From: an uncultured bacterium | GTDB lineage: Bacteria > Bacteroidota > Bacteroidia > Bacteroidales > Bacteroidaceae | DNA: 64,000 bases | Reading direction: 5' to 3' | Assembly: GCA_905214625.1 (NCBI GenBank) | Contig: CAJMMQ010000012.1 | Location: 1-64,000, forward strand | Position numbers and translations under genes: made by a program | In this document: piece after piece, positions 35,093 through 44,248 of the stretch | Position numbering within the stretch: the stretch's first letter is position 1 | Layout: every line of letters starts with the position of its first letter | Notes under the pieces: model-generated | Databases searched by the model: none | What the model saw: only the letters and a program-made list of their open reading frames with translations | What the model was told of the DNA's origin: nothing

Positions 35093-36046
35093 ATGGCAAC
35101 TGAAAACGACAACAAGAAACACGAGTGCTCACACGAGCATAAGCACGAGACAGAGTTTCCGAAGATGAGCAAATACGAAGAGGCTCTGAGCAAATATAAT
35201 ACTGATATAGACGACGCGGAAGTGCGCGAGGCCGTAAAGAATATAATAGCAGAGAAGGTGCACGAGAACGACACGCCGGAGATAAAGAAATTCCTCTTCG
35301 GAAGCATCGAACTGACATCGCTCAAGACCACCGACTCGGAGGAAAGCATACTGGCTTTCACAGAGAAGGTGAACGAGTTTGACGCCACCTACCCCGACCT
35401 GCCCCACGTGGCCACCATCTGCGTTTATCCATGCTTTGCCAAGACCGTGAGCGAGTCGCTCGAAATCGACGGCGTTGAGATAGCCTGCGTATCAGGCAGC
35501 TTCCCGTCTTCACAGGCCGTTATCGAGGTAAAGGTGGCCGAGACGGCGCTGGCCGTAAAGGACGGTGCCACGGAGATAGACATCGTGATGCCCGTGGGCA
35601 AGTTCCTCAGCGGCGACTATGAGGGCGTGGCCGACGACATCAACGAGCTTAAACAGGCATGCGGCGAAGCTCCGATGAAGGTTATTCTCGAGACAGGATG
35701 CCTCAAGACAGCCTCTAACATCAAGAAGGCTTCAATAATAGCGATGTATGCCGGCGCCGACTATATAAAGACATCTACCGGCAAACTTGAGCCTGCCGCA
35801 ACGCCGGAGGCTGCCTACGTGATGTGCCAGGCCATAAAGGAATACTACGACGAGACAGGCATCCAGATTGGTTTTAAGCCCGCAGGAGGCATCAACTCGG
35901 TGATGGACGCACTTATCTACTACACCATCGTTAAAGAGGTTCTGGGCGAAAAATGGCTCACAAACAAGTGGTTCCGCCTCGGTACAAGCCGTCTGGCCAA
36001 CATGCTGCTGAGCGAACTGCTCAGCGAAGAGACAAAGTTCTTCTAA
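35093..36046 (+). CDS. deoC: Deoxyribose-phosphate aldolase
   Basis: 317 residues. The Schiff-base lysine lies in YIKTSTGK, with VILETGCL (general acid region) and GFKPAGGI as in DeoC. It splits 2-deoxyribose-5-phosphate into glyceraldehyde-3-phosphate and acetaldehyde in deoxynucleoside catabolism. It is longer than the ~220-260 residues of many homologues because of an N-terminal extension of ~60 residues that begins His-rich (HECSHEHKHE) and may bind metal. A hairpin terminator follows. Confidence 0.93.
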   Translation: MATENDNKKHECSHEHKHETEFPKMSKYEEALSKYNTDIDDAEVREAVKNIIAEKVHENDTPEIKKFLFGSIELTSLKTTDSEESILAFTEKVNEFDATYPDLPHVATICVYPCFAKTVSESLEIDGVEIACVSGSFPSSQAVIEVKVAETALAVKDGATEIDIVMPVGKFLSGDYEGVADDINELKQACGEAPMKVILETGCLKTASNIKKASIIAMYAGADYIKTSTGKLEPAATPEAAYVMCQAIKEYYDETGIQIGFKPAGGINSVMDALIYYTIVKEVLGEKWLTNKWFRLGTSRLANMLLSELLSEETKFF

Positions 36047-36087
36047 AAGAGGGATTGTGAGAGCCCGGAGATGATGGGGCCCATAAG

Positions 36088-36171
36088 ACTTATGGGGCTG
36101 ATACAGCATGAGCATAACATGCTAACCGACAGCTGATTAGCAATGTTTTACAGCCTCATAAGTTATTTTTT
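36088..36171 (+). terminator. Intrinsic terminator after deoC
   Basis: Stem ACTTATGGGGCTG (36088-36100) / CAGCCTCATAAGT (36151-36163), then TATTTTTT. The 50-nt loop contains a second small hairpin (AGCATG...CATGCT). Confidence 0.7.
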
Positions 36172-36222
36172 AACCTTAATAAAAAGCCACGTAATGTGGC
36201 TGTTAACCTGCATCGAAAACAC

Positions 36223-36402
36223 ATGGAAAACAACTTTATACAGCAGTGTGGACACTACAGAGAACTAATCGTTTATCAGAAGGCTGAATGTATTTATGAC
36301 ATCACATTTTATTTTGCGCATAAATATCTCGACAAAGCCGACCGCACAATAGACCAGATGATTCAGGCGGCACGCAAAGAATGGCGCAGACTAAACCAAT
36401 AA
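36223..36402 (+). pseudogene. Truncated four-helix-bundle suffix-domain gene
   Basis: Sixty codons beginning MENNFIQQCGHYRELIVYQK, then YDITFYFAHKYLDKADRTIDQMIQAAR. This matches the N-terminal portion of the four-helix-bundle family that normally runs on with SGKQNI and ~120 more residues. Here the frame diverges into KEWRRLNQ and stops. It is probably a decayed remnant. A 27-nt in-frame extension upstream (ATG 36196) is possible but adds unrelated residues. Confidence 0.6.
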
Positions 36403-36577
36403 TAAGCCAACAAAAACGCAGAGCCTGTCCCTTGAGCAAGCCCTGCGCAATATCTTATATCTCTGATTTTCAACAAATTACAGGTCAAATAAGTCTCATC
36501 ACTCCCATAACAGTTCTCATCACTCCCATCAGAGGCCTCATCGCCCCTCACAGCTCTCAGTCACACTCTACCCCACT

Positions 36578-37558
36578 TTACTTTGTCCTCTCTATGACAA
36601 AGCTAAGATAGGCTTCAAGACTGCGGCGAAGGGCATCGTCTGTAACCTCCGTTTCGATAAACTCCATAGCCTCGCGGCGCATTTCCTCCATGCGTTTCTC
36701 GGCATATTCAATGCCCCCGTGCTCCTTGGTATAGTCCACAAGAATGGCTATTTCGTCCTGAGTTATCGTGCGCTCCTTCACCTTGTAGGCCAGCTTGCGT
36801 ATGCTGTCGGGCGCCGAGTTGTTCACGGCATATATGGCAGGCAGCGTCAGCTTGCCTTCGGCCATGTCGTTTCCGGTTGGCTTGCCAATTTCCGACGAGT
36901 CGTAATAGTCGAATATGTCGTCTCTTATCTGGAAGATAATGCCCAGCGTCTGACCGAATTTCATGGCCTTGCCTATCCTGCTTTCAGGCATTCCGGCAGA
37001 TATCGCGCCCATTGCGCAGCATGCCTCAAAGAGCGCGGCGGTTTTCTGACGTATCACATTATAGTAAATCTCTTCAGAAATTTCGTTGTTGGATATGCTC
37101 GTAAGCTGCAGAATCTCGCCGTTAGACAGCGTGCGTCCAAGTTCAGCAAGGTATCTAACTATCAGCTCGTTGTGCGTCTCAGCCACATGCAGCAGCGCCG
37201 TAGACAGGATATAGTCGCCTATGAGCACGGCCACCTTGTTGTCATACACGGCGTTAACCGAAGCCTGACCGCGCCTCTCGGTGCTCTCGTCAACCACGTC
37301 GTCGTGCACCAGACTGGCCGTATGCAGCAGCTCCAGGCCCACTGCGGCGTGCAGTGTGGCGCTGCTCACCGAGCCGTAGTTCTTGGCCATGAGCAGTATT
37401 AGCATGGGGCGCATGCGCTTTCCTGCGCGCTGGCGTATACGGCAGAATATTTCTTCCTGCAGGTTGTCAGTGTGTGTGAGCGATTTGTTGAACAGACTGA
37501 TGAAGTCATCCAGTTCTGCTTTTATGGGCTCCTTAATTAGAGATAAATAATCCATCAT
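36578..37558 (-). CDS. Long-chain trans-polyprenyl diphosphate synthase
   Basis: 326 residues. Both aspartate-rich motifs of E-isoprenyl synthases are present: HDDVVDESTERRG (~85) and RDDIFDYYDS (~218). Together with GDYILSTAL they suggest an IspB-type enzyme making the menaquinone side chain. Chain length cannot be read reliably. Divergent from polA; its -7 box (37574-37581) lies only ~16 bp from the start, so the mRNA leader would be very short. Confidence 0.9.
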   Translation of the reverse strand: MMDYLSLIKEPIKAELDDFISLFNKSLTHTDNLQEEIFCRIRQRAGKRMRPMLILLMAKNYGSVSSATLHAAVGLELLHTASLVHDDVVDESTERRGQASVNAVYDNKVAVLIGDYILSTALLHVAETHNELIVRYLAELGRTLSNGEILQLTSISNNEISEEIYYNVIRQKTAALFEACCAMGAISAGMPESRIGKAMKFGQTLGIIFQIRDDIFDYYDSSEIGKPTGNDMAEGKLTLPAIYAVNNSAPDSIRKLAYKVKERTITQDEIAILVDYTKEHGGIEYAEKRMEEMRREAMEFIETEVTDDALRRSLEAYLSFVIERTK

Positions 37559-37573
37559 GCTGCAATTTTAATA

Positions 37574-37581
37574 CAAAAGTA
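37574..37581 (-). promoter_or_regulatory. Bacteroidetes -7 box (TACTTTTG) for the polyprenyl synthase
   Basis: CAAAAGTA on the + strand; start expected near 37567, 9 nt before the ATG. Confidence 0.5.
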
Positions 37582-37613
37582 ATTATTTTATCGGATTAAT
37601 GCTAAAAAATTAG

Positions 37614-37621
37614 TAATTTTA
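37614..37621 (+). promoter_or_regulatory. Probable -7 box (TAATTTTA) for polA
   Basis: One mismatch to TAnnTTTG, 22 bp upstream of the polA ATG. Confidence 0.35.
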
Positions 37622-37642
37622 CACGTAAAAAACTTATATTAC

Positions 37643-40408
37643 ATGGATAAGCTGTTCCTTTTTGACGCCTACGCGCTGATATACCGCTCGTATTACGCAT
37701 TTATAAAGAACCCCCGTATCAATTCTAAAGGGCTCAACACGTCGGCCGTGATGGGCTTCTGCAACACGCTGCACGAAGTGCTCACGAAAGAAAAACCCAC
37801 GTATCTGGGAGTGGCCTTCGACCCCCACGGCCCTACTTTCCGCACCGAAGCCTACGCCGAATATAAGGCGCAAAGAGAGGAAACTCCGGAAGACATACGC
37901 CGCTCGGTGCCCATAATAAAGAGCCTGCTCAAGGCCATGAACATACCTGTGCTCGAGGCTGAAGGATACGAGGCCGACGACGTTATAGGCACGCTGGCGC
38001 TGAAGGCCGGGGCCGAAGGCATAACAACCTATATGCTAACGCCTGACAAGGACTACGGGCAGCTTGTCAGGGAGAACGTTATTATGTACCGCCCGCGCCA
38101 CGGCGGAGGCTACGAGACGCTCGACGCCGAGAAGGTGTGCGCCAAGTATGGCATTGCCAACACCGGCCAGGTAATCGACCTCCTGGGACTGATGGGCGAC
38201 TCGGCCGACAACATTCCGGGATGTCCGGGCGTCGGCGAGAAAACTGCCGTGAGACTTATAGGCGAGTTCGGCAGCGTGGAGCAGCTGCTTGAGAACACCG
38301 ACAAGCTGAAGGGCGCGCTCAAGAAAAAAGTTGAGGACAATGCCGAGCAGATAAAATTCTCGAAATTCCTCGCGACGATAAAAACCGACGTGCCGGTTGA
38401 ACTCAACCTCGACGAACTGAAGGTGAGCGAACCCGACGCCGACGAACTGCGCAAAATCTTCACCGAACTGGAGTTTAAGGCGCTGGCAGACAAGTTTCTT
38501 AACAAAACTGAAAATAATAAAAAAAGCGTTCAATTACAGCTCGATTTATTCGCAGAAAATGCGACCGACGGCCAAGATTTTTCAAAAAACGCCAGTCTGA
38601 GAGCGTTAAACGACCAGCCGCATACGTACAAACTCGTTGATAATGAGGAAGAAATGAAGAAAATCTGTGATTATTTTATGACAAAAAAAATTCTAAGTCT
38701 AGACACAGAAACCACTTCAACGAGCGCAATCGATGCCGAACTGGTGGGTTTGAGCTTTTCGGTGAAGGAATTTGAGGCCTTCTACGTGCCCGTTCCGGCC
38801 AATCGTGAAGAAGCGCAAAAGATAGTTAACATATTTAAACCTCTATACGAAAACCCCGAAATTCTCAAAGTGGGACAAAACATCAAGTACGACATGGAGG
38901 TGCTGGCAGGTTACGGCGTGAGCGTGGCCGGCCAACTGTTCGACACTATGATAGCCCACTACCTCATACAGCCCGAGCTGCGCCACAACATGGACTACAT
39001 GGCCGAGACGTGCCTCGGCTACCAGACCATACACATAGACGAGCTTATCGGGCCGAAGGGCAAGAAGCAGAAGTCGATGAGAGACCTGCCGCCCGAACAG
39101 ATAGTAGACTATGCCGCCGAGGACGCCGACGTAACGCTGCGCCTGAAAAACCATCTTGAGCCGAAGCTCAAGGAGGTGGGCGCCACGCAGCTGTTCACCG
39201 AGATAGAGATGCCGCTGGTGCGGGTGCTGGCCGACATGGAGCTAAACGGAGTAAGGATAGACACGGCGGCGCTGGCCGAGACGTCGGAGATTCTTACACA
39301 AAGGCTCAACGACATTGAGAAGCACATATACGGACTGGCCGGCGAGGAGTTTAACATAGCGTCGCCGAAGCAGGTGGGCGAAATTCTGTTCGGCAAGCTG
39401 AAGATAGTGGAGAAAGCCAAGAAAACAAAGAAGGGACAGTATGTAACGTCGGAAGAAGTGCTGCAACAACTCGCCGGAAAGCACGAGATTGTGGGCAAGA
39501 TACTGGAACACAGAGGGTTAAAGAAGCTCCTCGGCACATATGTAGACGCCCTGCCGAAGCTGATAAACCCGCGGACGGGACACATACACACGTCGTTCAA
39601 CCAGACGGCCACGGCCACCGGCCGCCTGTCGTCGTCTGACCCCAACCTGCAGAACATACCCGTGCGCGGCGAGGACGGCAAGGAGATACGCAAGGCGTTC
39701 ATACCCGAGGAGGGCTGCCTGTTCTTCTCGGCCGACTACAGTCAGATTGAGCTGCGCGTGATGGCTCATCTCAGCGGCGACGAAAACATGATAGAAGCCT
39801 TCCGCTCTGGTTACGACATACATGCCGCAACGGCCGCAAAGATATACAAGAAAGACATAGCCGACGTTACGCGCGACCAGCGCACCAAAGCCAAGCGCGC
39901 CAACTTCGGCATAATATACGGCATCACGGTGTTCGGCCTGGCCGAGCGCTTGGACATAAGCCGACAGGAGGCGTCGCAGCTGATAGACGGCTACTTCATC
40001 ACCTTCCCCAAGGTGCACGAATACATGGAGCAGGCAAAGCGCACGGCGCGCGAGCACGGCTACGTGGAGACATTCTTCCGCCGCCGCCGCTATCTGCCCG
40101 ACATCAACTCGCACAACGCCACGGTGCGCGGATTTGCCGAGCGCAACGCCATAAACGCCCCGATACAAGGCTCGGCCGCCGACATAATAAAAGTGGCCAT
40201 GATACGCATACACAAGCGCTTCAAGGACGAAAATCTGCGCTCAAAGATGATTCTGCAGGTGCACGACGAACTCAACTTCAGCGTTGTGCCGGAGGAGAAA
40301 GAAACCGTTGAGCGCATAGTGCTCGAGGAGATGCAGGGAGCCTACAAGCTCGACGTTCCGCTGGTGGCCGACAGCGGATGGGGCGCAAACTGGCTCGAGG
40401 CACATTGA
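37643..40408 (+). CDS. polA: DNA polymerase I
   Basis: 921 residues. 5'-nuclease domain (1-~290), a short AT-rich linker, a 3'-5' exonuclease domain with the catalytic DxE (SLDTETTS), YDMEVL and YAAEDADVT residues kept, and an A-family polymerase with SADYSQIELR, RAKRANFGIIYGI-type O-helix and QVHDEL. Proofreading therefore looks intact, unlike in many Gram-positive homologues. It fills gaps and removes RNA primers. Base composition drops sharply at 38505-38720 around the linker, with long A/T runs unlike the rest of the gene. Confidence 0.96.
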   Translation: MDKLFLFDAYALIYRSYYAFIKNPRINSKGLNTSAVMGFCNTLHEVLTKEKPTYLGVAFDPHGPTFRTEAYAEYKAQREETPEDIRRSVPIIKSLLKAMNIPVLEAEGYEADDVIGTLALKAGAEGITTYMLTPDKDYGQLVRENVIMYRPRHGGGYETLDAEKVCAKYGIANTGQVIDLLGLMGDSADNIPGCPGVGEKTAVRLIGEFGSVEQLLENTDKLKGALKKKVEDNAEQIKFSKFLATIKTDVPVELNLDELKVSEPDADELRKIFTELEFKALADKFLNKTENNKKSVQLQLDLFAENATDGQDFSKNASLRALNDQPHTYKLVDNEEEMKKICDYFMTKKILSLDTETTSTSAIDAELVGLSFSVKEFEAFYVPVPANREEAQKIVNIFKPLYENPEILKVGQNIKYDMEVLAGYGVSVAGQLFDTMIAHYLIQPELRHNMDYMAETCLGYQTIHIDELIGPKGKKQKSMRDLPPEQIVDYAAEDADVTLRLKNHLEPKLKEVGATQLFTEIEMPLVRVLADMELNGVRIDTAALAETSEILTQRLNDIEKHIYGLAGEEFNIASPKQVGEILFGKLKIVEKAKKTKKGQYVTSEEVLQQLAGKHEIVGKILEHRGLKKLLGTYVDALPKLINPRTGHIHTSFNQTATATGRLSSSDPNLQNIPVRGEDGKEIRKAFIPEEGCLFFSADYSQIELRVMAHLSGDENMIEAFRSGYDIHAATAAKIYKKDIADVTRDQRTKAKRANFGIIYGITVFGLAERLDISRQEASQLIDGYFITFPKVHEYMEQAKRTAREHGYVETFFRRRRYLPDINSHNATVRGFAERNAINAPIQGSAADIIKVAMIRIHKRFKDENLRSKMILQVHDELNFSVVPEEKETVERIVLEEMQGAYKLDVPLVADSGWGANWLEAH

Positions 40409-40411
40409 GGC

Positions 40412-40440
40412 AATTAAGAAGTAAAAATTAAGAATTAAAA
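40412..40440 (+). repeat. AT-rich repeat after polA
   Basis: AATTAAGAAGTAAAAATTAA-type copy, same family as at 9213 and 35054. Confidence 0.5.
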
Positions 40441-40486
40441 AAAGACTGTCAAATGGATTGAAAATCAAAGACAGAGAAACTGCATA

Positions 40487-40546
40487 ACGGCCTTTTCAGA
40501 GTGTCGCAAGTATAACGACGGAACCCTGAAAAGGCCGTAATTTTTT
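40487..40546 (+). terminator. Intrinsic terminator after polA
   Basis: Stem ACGGCCTTTTCAG / CTGAAAAGGCCGT (13 bp, perfect) with a 26-nt loop, then AATTTTTTA. Confidence 0.88.
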
Positions 40547-40766
40547 ATTGTAGGGCCGCATCAAGATAAAACAATCAATTAAACACAAATCCCGATGCGG
40601 TTTGGGATAAATTACAAAGACATAAAATATCAGCACACAACAGCATGCCACACAGAACTTAACCGCACATAAACAGACATGAAGAGCCTATGCCACGACA
40701 CGCCGGCAAACTACCGGACACACGCAATACGGCCAAAGACGCAACGGCTGACCGCTACGCCCAAAT

Positions 40767-40854
40767 TTCTAAAAGCACACCTTTCGCCTTACAAAAGGCA
40801 GCCTTTCAGCCCCTAATACGCCACCTTTCGCATCACAAAACACGGCATATTGCA
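40767..40854 (-). repeat. 88-bp element (4 x 22 bp), reversed
   Basis: Minus-strand units begin at 40854, 40832, 40810 and 40788. Apart from this, the polA terminator and the promoter at 41013, the 650-bp gap 40409-41057 shows no gene. A GCCGCATC...GATGCGGT inverted pair at 40556-40602 is unexplained. Confidence 0.85.
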
Positions 40855-41012
40855 ACACATTAATTATCAAGCGGTTACACACACGCACAATGTCAGCTAA
40901 ATTAAGAACGGGCTGCATACTGAAAAGACATGGAACAATATTTAACCAAAAAACTAATTAAAAAGAACAGAAATCTAAATACTACTGCAACCGAAAATTC
41001 ATTAAAAAACAT

Positions 41013-41020
41013 TATATTTG
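41013..41020 (+). promoter_or_regulatory. Bacteroidetes -7 box (TATATTTG)
   Basis: 38 bp upstream of the ATG at 41058. Confidence 0.6.
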
Positions 41021-41057
41021 CCATGCAAAACATTTATAACATAATTTATCTAATTCT

Positions 41058-42041
41058 ATGGCATACCAATTTAAGATTAAACTGCAGAACGTAAAAAAAC
41101 CGCCCGTGTGGCGAAGAATAATAATACCTGAGAATTATACTTTTGAGGAGTTTCACCACACAATACAAATCAGCTTCGGATGGAACAACGAACATCTGCA
41201 CAAGTTCGGCAACAAGGCCTACGGAGGCACTCTGGAAATTACGTCAAAATACATCGAAGATGACGAAAGCCAATTTGACTTCGGCCTGTATAACGAGCTG
41301 GCGGTAAAAAAACTGAACGAACACGAAACGAAGCTGAGCGACGTGTTCGGCGAGGGCATCAGAAAACTGATGTATGTATATGACTTCGGCGACGACTGGA
41401 TTCATGAGATTACGCTCGAAGATATTCTGACCGTGATATACCCCCACCCCGTGTGCACGGGCGGCAAAGGCTGCTGCCCGCCCGAAAACTGCGGCGGACC
41501 GATGGCCTACGAGATGATGAAAGACATACTGGACGGGATTCCCAACAGCAGGGAAGCCCGCGACATAAGGATTGAGCTGGGGCTTAAAAAGGGAGAGAAA
41601 ATTGACAACTATAAGATAGACCTGGACGAAATTAACCTGAGCCTTAAGAACATTAAGATGTTTGTGGATGAAGACATCGACGGGGACGACGACCTGTTTG
41701 AGCCGTTCTACGACGACGAGTGGGCTGAGCAGATGCACTGCGCCGTAACAGTGTGCGATGTTGACGGAAAGATACTGTACATGAACGAGAAGTCGCGCGC
41801 CACGTTTGCCAAGCACGGCGACCTTATCGGTCAGAATCTCTTTAAATGCCACAGCCCGGAGTCGCAGGCCAAGATACGCGAACTGCTGGCCACAGACGGC
41901 ACAAATTCGTACACAATAGAGAAAAACGGCGTGAAGAAAATGATATACCAGACAACATGGAAACGCGACGGAGAAGTGGCCGGACTGGTGGAGATATCAA
42001 TGGAGATACCCGAGACGATGCCGCATTATGTAAGGAGCTGA
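41058..42041 (+). CDS. PRiA4_ORF3-family protein fused to a PAS-like domain
   Basis: 327 residues. Residues 1-~190 match the plasmid pRiA4b ORF-3 family: AYQFKIKLQNVKKPPVWRRI, then FHHTIQISFGW, YDFGDDWIHEI and CTGGKGCCPPENCGG, which looks metal-binding. After an acidic linker (VDEDIDGDDDLFEPFYDDE), residues ~228-320 look like a PAS sensor: AVTVCDVDGKILYMNEKS, then LIGQNLFKCH. The family's role is unknown, and a PAS partner suggests ligand or redox sensing. No transposase or plasmid gene is nearby. Own promoter; followed by a 9-nt repeat arm. Confidence 0.7.
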   Translation: MAYQFKIKLQNVKKPPVWRRIIIPENYTFEEFHHTIQISFGWNNEHLHKFGNKAYGGTLEITSKYIEDDESQFDFGLYNELAVKKLNEHETKLSDVFGEGIRKLMYVYDFGDDWIHEITLEDILTVIYPHPVCTGGKGCCPPENCGGPMAYEMMKDILDGIPNSREARDIRIELGLKKGEKIDNYKIDLDEINLSLKNIKMFVDEDIDGDDDLFEPFYDDEWAEQMHCAVTVCDVDGKILYMNEKSRATFAKHGDLIGQNLFKCHSPESQAKIRELLATDGTNSYTIEKNGVKKMIYQTTWKRDGEVAGLVEISMEIPETMPHYVRS

Positions 42042-42049
42042 AATATATG

Positions 42050-42090
42050 AGGAGTTAAAGGAGTTAGAGCAGTTAAAGTAGTTAAAGTCA
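42050..42090 (-). repeat. 9-nt TTAACT-type repeat, left arm
   Basis: AGGAGTTAAAGGAGTTAGAG and further units, ending AAAGTCATATGC. Inverted partner is 42209-42250. Confidence 0.75.
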
Positions 42091-42208
42091 TATGCTTTGA
42101 GAATAAAAGAAAGTATATACCTTTCAGTAAAAAAAATTAGAGGAGTTAACGTAGCCAAAAGTCTTTAAATAAGGTCTTGACAGGCAAATAAACAGCCGCA
42201 AGACATTC

Positions 42209-42250
42209 GACTTTAACTACTTTAACTCCTCTAACTATTTTAACTACTTA
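42209..42250 (+). repeat. 9-nt TTAACT-type repeat, right arm
   Basis: CGACTTTAACTACTTTAACT and further units; neither arm of this pair has the central hairpin. It lies between the convergent PAS-fusion and pectate lyase genes. Confidence 0.75.
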
Positions 42251-42255
42251 ACCGA

Positions 42256-44007
42256 TTAATACAGCTTTGTCTTTCCGGCCAGCGTGTCGTGGTTGTTCTT
42301 CAGGTCAGTCCAGTCAACCTTCACCTTGGTGCTGATACCGTTGATATACTTCTCAATGTTGGTATATCCGTCGCCCGTGCAGTCGCCGTTGGCGTCAGAG
42401 GGGTCGTTGGGGTTCAGTCCGTTGGCTATCTCCCAGTCGTCGGGCATGCCGTCGCCGTCGCTGTCAACACGAGGCTCACCCTTATATTCGGGATATCCGC
42501 CCATCTGGGCCGGGTCTGTTATGATGCCGTACTTGTAAGAGTCGTTTTCAAGGCGGCGGTACTTGAACAGGCCGTCCTCGTTCTGCGACTTCTCGCTCAG
42601 GCCGGTAACGTCACCATAAGGATGCTCCTTAGACAGCTTCTTTACGTAATAAGCCTGGCCCGTGCGCACTTCCTCGACGATGCGCTGGTCTATGATGTCG
42701 CGTGTAGGCAGGGTTGCGCCCACGTTGTCGAGCACGTAGTCGAAGGTCTTTTCAGACGGTATGATGGTCATATGGGGCATCTCGAACGGCTCGTTCGACT
42801 TCATCAGGGCCATTACGTCCTCGGGTATTCCGCCCTCGCCCTTCAGGTCCTTGTCGGCTATCTGTATGCCTCCGTCCCAGTTGTCCTTGGTCACTGCCTC
42901 GTTGCCCTCAACGATGTTGCCTGTTGCATAGACGCGGCCGAACTGCTGGTACGGGAACAGCTTGTTGCTGCGGCTCTCGGTCTTCACGATGCGGTAGCTT
43001 ATCGGTGAGTCTTTCGGAGTGAGAGGTCCGGGTTTGTAGTAGTTGTTGATGAAGTTGCTCATGGTAGAGAACTCGCCTCCGTCGGCAGTACGGTGAACCC
43101 AGTTGTAGACGATGTTGTTCACGAAGTTGAACACGCCGCCCCAGCCGATTGACGGGTTACGGCCGGTGTTGTCGGCCCAGAGGTTGCGCATGAACGATGC
43201 ATTCTCGCCGCCGATTGTAGAGCCGAATGCGTGGTTGTACGTGTCGAGAGCCTTGGCCGAAATGGTGTTCTGTATGGTCACGTTGACCGTAGGCACCTTG
43301 CGCGAGGGCTTGCCGTCGCCCATGTCGAACATGTGGCGGTAGAACGAGATGTTCTCGTCAAGACCCCATTCGCACGAACAGTGGTCTATCATAATGTTTC
43401 CAACAGGATTTCCGCCGAAAGAGTCCTCACGGTTCCACACGTTGGTGTTGCCGCGGCGGAAGCGCATGTGGCGCACGATAACGTCGTGAGTGTCAACCTG
43501 GAACGACTCTCCTGCAATGCAGATACCGTCGCCGGGAGCTGTCTGTCCTGCAATAGTAACGTAAGGAGCACGCAGGAACACGGGAGTCTTAAGGAAAATT
43601 GTGCCGCTCACGTTGAACACTATGATGCGCGCGCCACCCTGCTCACAGGCCCAGCGGAACGAGCCTGGGCCGTCGTCGTTGAGGTTAGTCACTACGAGCA
43701 CCTTGCCGCCGCGTCCTCCGGCAGTGTACATACCGCCGCCTTCAGCACCCGGGAATGCGGGAATCTTAGCCTGCTTCAGGTCGTAAGGACGCGAAGCCCA
43801 TGGCACATACGGACGGCCTTCCATGGCCTCTTTCTTCACGATGGGGAATGCTACCTGCCAAGCAGAGTCTGAATGAGCCTCCCACTCGGCACGCTGAGCC
43901 TCATACTTTGCCTTTGCCTCGGCAGTAATCTGAGGATACTGAGCCATAGCTGACTGCGAGCCAAAAGCCATGGCTACAGCAGCAATTGCCAATGTTTTTT
44001 TATCCAT
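42256..44007 (-). CDS. Secreted pectate lyase (PL1-like) with calcium-binding tail
   Basis: 583 residues. The signal peptide ends SAMAQ. The right-handed beta-helix begins FPGAEGGGMYTAGGRGG, with VTNLNDDGPGSFRWA, VTIAGQTAPGDG and IMIDHCSCEWGLDE, typical of Bacteroidetes PL1 lyases. Residues ~515-560 contain DSDGDGMPDDWE and DANGDCTGDGYTN, a thrombospondin-3/dockerin-like calcium motif. It cleaves polygalacturonate by beta-elimination, either outside the cell or at the surface. It stands alone with no SusC/D pair. A full promoter is visible upstream. Confidence 0.88.
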   Translation of the reverse strand: MDKKTLAIAAVAMAFGSQSAMAQYPQITAEAKAKYEAQRAEWEAHSDSAWQVAFPIVKKEAMEGRPYVPWASRPYDLKQAKIPAFPGAEGGGMYTAGGRGGKVLVVTNLNDDGPGSFRWACEQGGARIIVFNVSGTIFLKTPVFLRAPYVTIAGQTAPGDGICIAGESFQVDTHDVIVRHMRFRRGNTNVWNREDSFGGNPVGNIMIDHCSCEWGLDENISFYRHMFDMGDGKPSRKVPTVNVTIQNTISAKALDTYNHAFGSTIGGENASFMRNLWADNTGRNPSIGWGGVFNFVNNIVYNWVHRTADGGEFSTMSNFINNYYKPGPLTPKDSPISYRIVKTESRSNKLFPYQQFGRVYATGNIVEGNEAVTKDNWDGGIQIADKDLKGEGGIPEDVMALMKSNEPFEMPHMTIIPSEKTFDYVLDNVGATLPTRDIIDQRIVEEVRTGQAYYVKKLSKEHPYGDVTGLSEKSQNEDGLFKYRRLENDSYKYGIITDPAQMGGYPEYKGEPRVDSDGDGMPDDWEIANGLNPNDPSDANGDCTGDGYTNIEKYINGISTKVKVDWTDLKNNHDTLAGKTKLY

Positions 44008-44066
44008 AAACAGAAAATATTTTAATTAATAATGATGTTTCTGAAAATATAGACGCACTTTATTGC

Positions 44067-44099
44067 CAAAAGTACGCTTTGTTTAACAAACTTTTATAT
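44067..44099 (-). promoter_or_regulatory. Bacteroidetes promoter for pectate lyase
   Basis: -7 box TACTTTTG (44067-44074) and -33 TTTG (44096-44099), 21 bp apart: one of the most complete matches in the window. Confidence 0.65.
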
Positions 44100-44209
44100 T
44101 TATCCCCTATTTTGTCTTCAAAATGCTCTTGTGTCGCGCCAAGGCACGCGCTGTAATGTTATTAGTCATTAATTATCGGTTATTCATTGTTCTTTCGTCA
44201 AAAAAGCAT

Positions 44210-44217
44210 TAACTTTG
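44210..44217 (+). promoter_or_regulatory. Bacteroidetes -7 box (TAACTTTG) for ychF
   Basis: 32 bp upstream of the ATG at 44249. Confidence 0.6.
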
Positions 44218-44248
44218 CACACAGAAAATTTATAAACGTTTATAAGAC

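Noticed and set aside
41058..42041. PRiA4_ORF3 protein as evidence for an insertion sequence or plasmid
   Set aside because: No transposase, inverted ends, replication or mobilisation gene adjacent.
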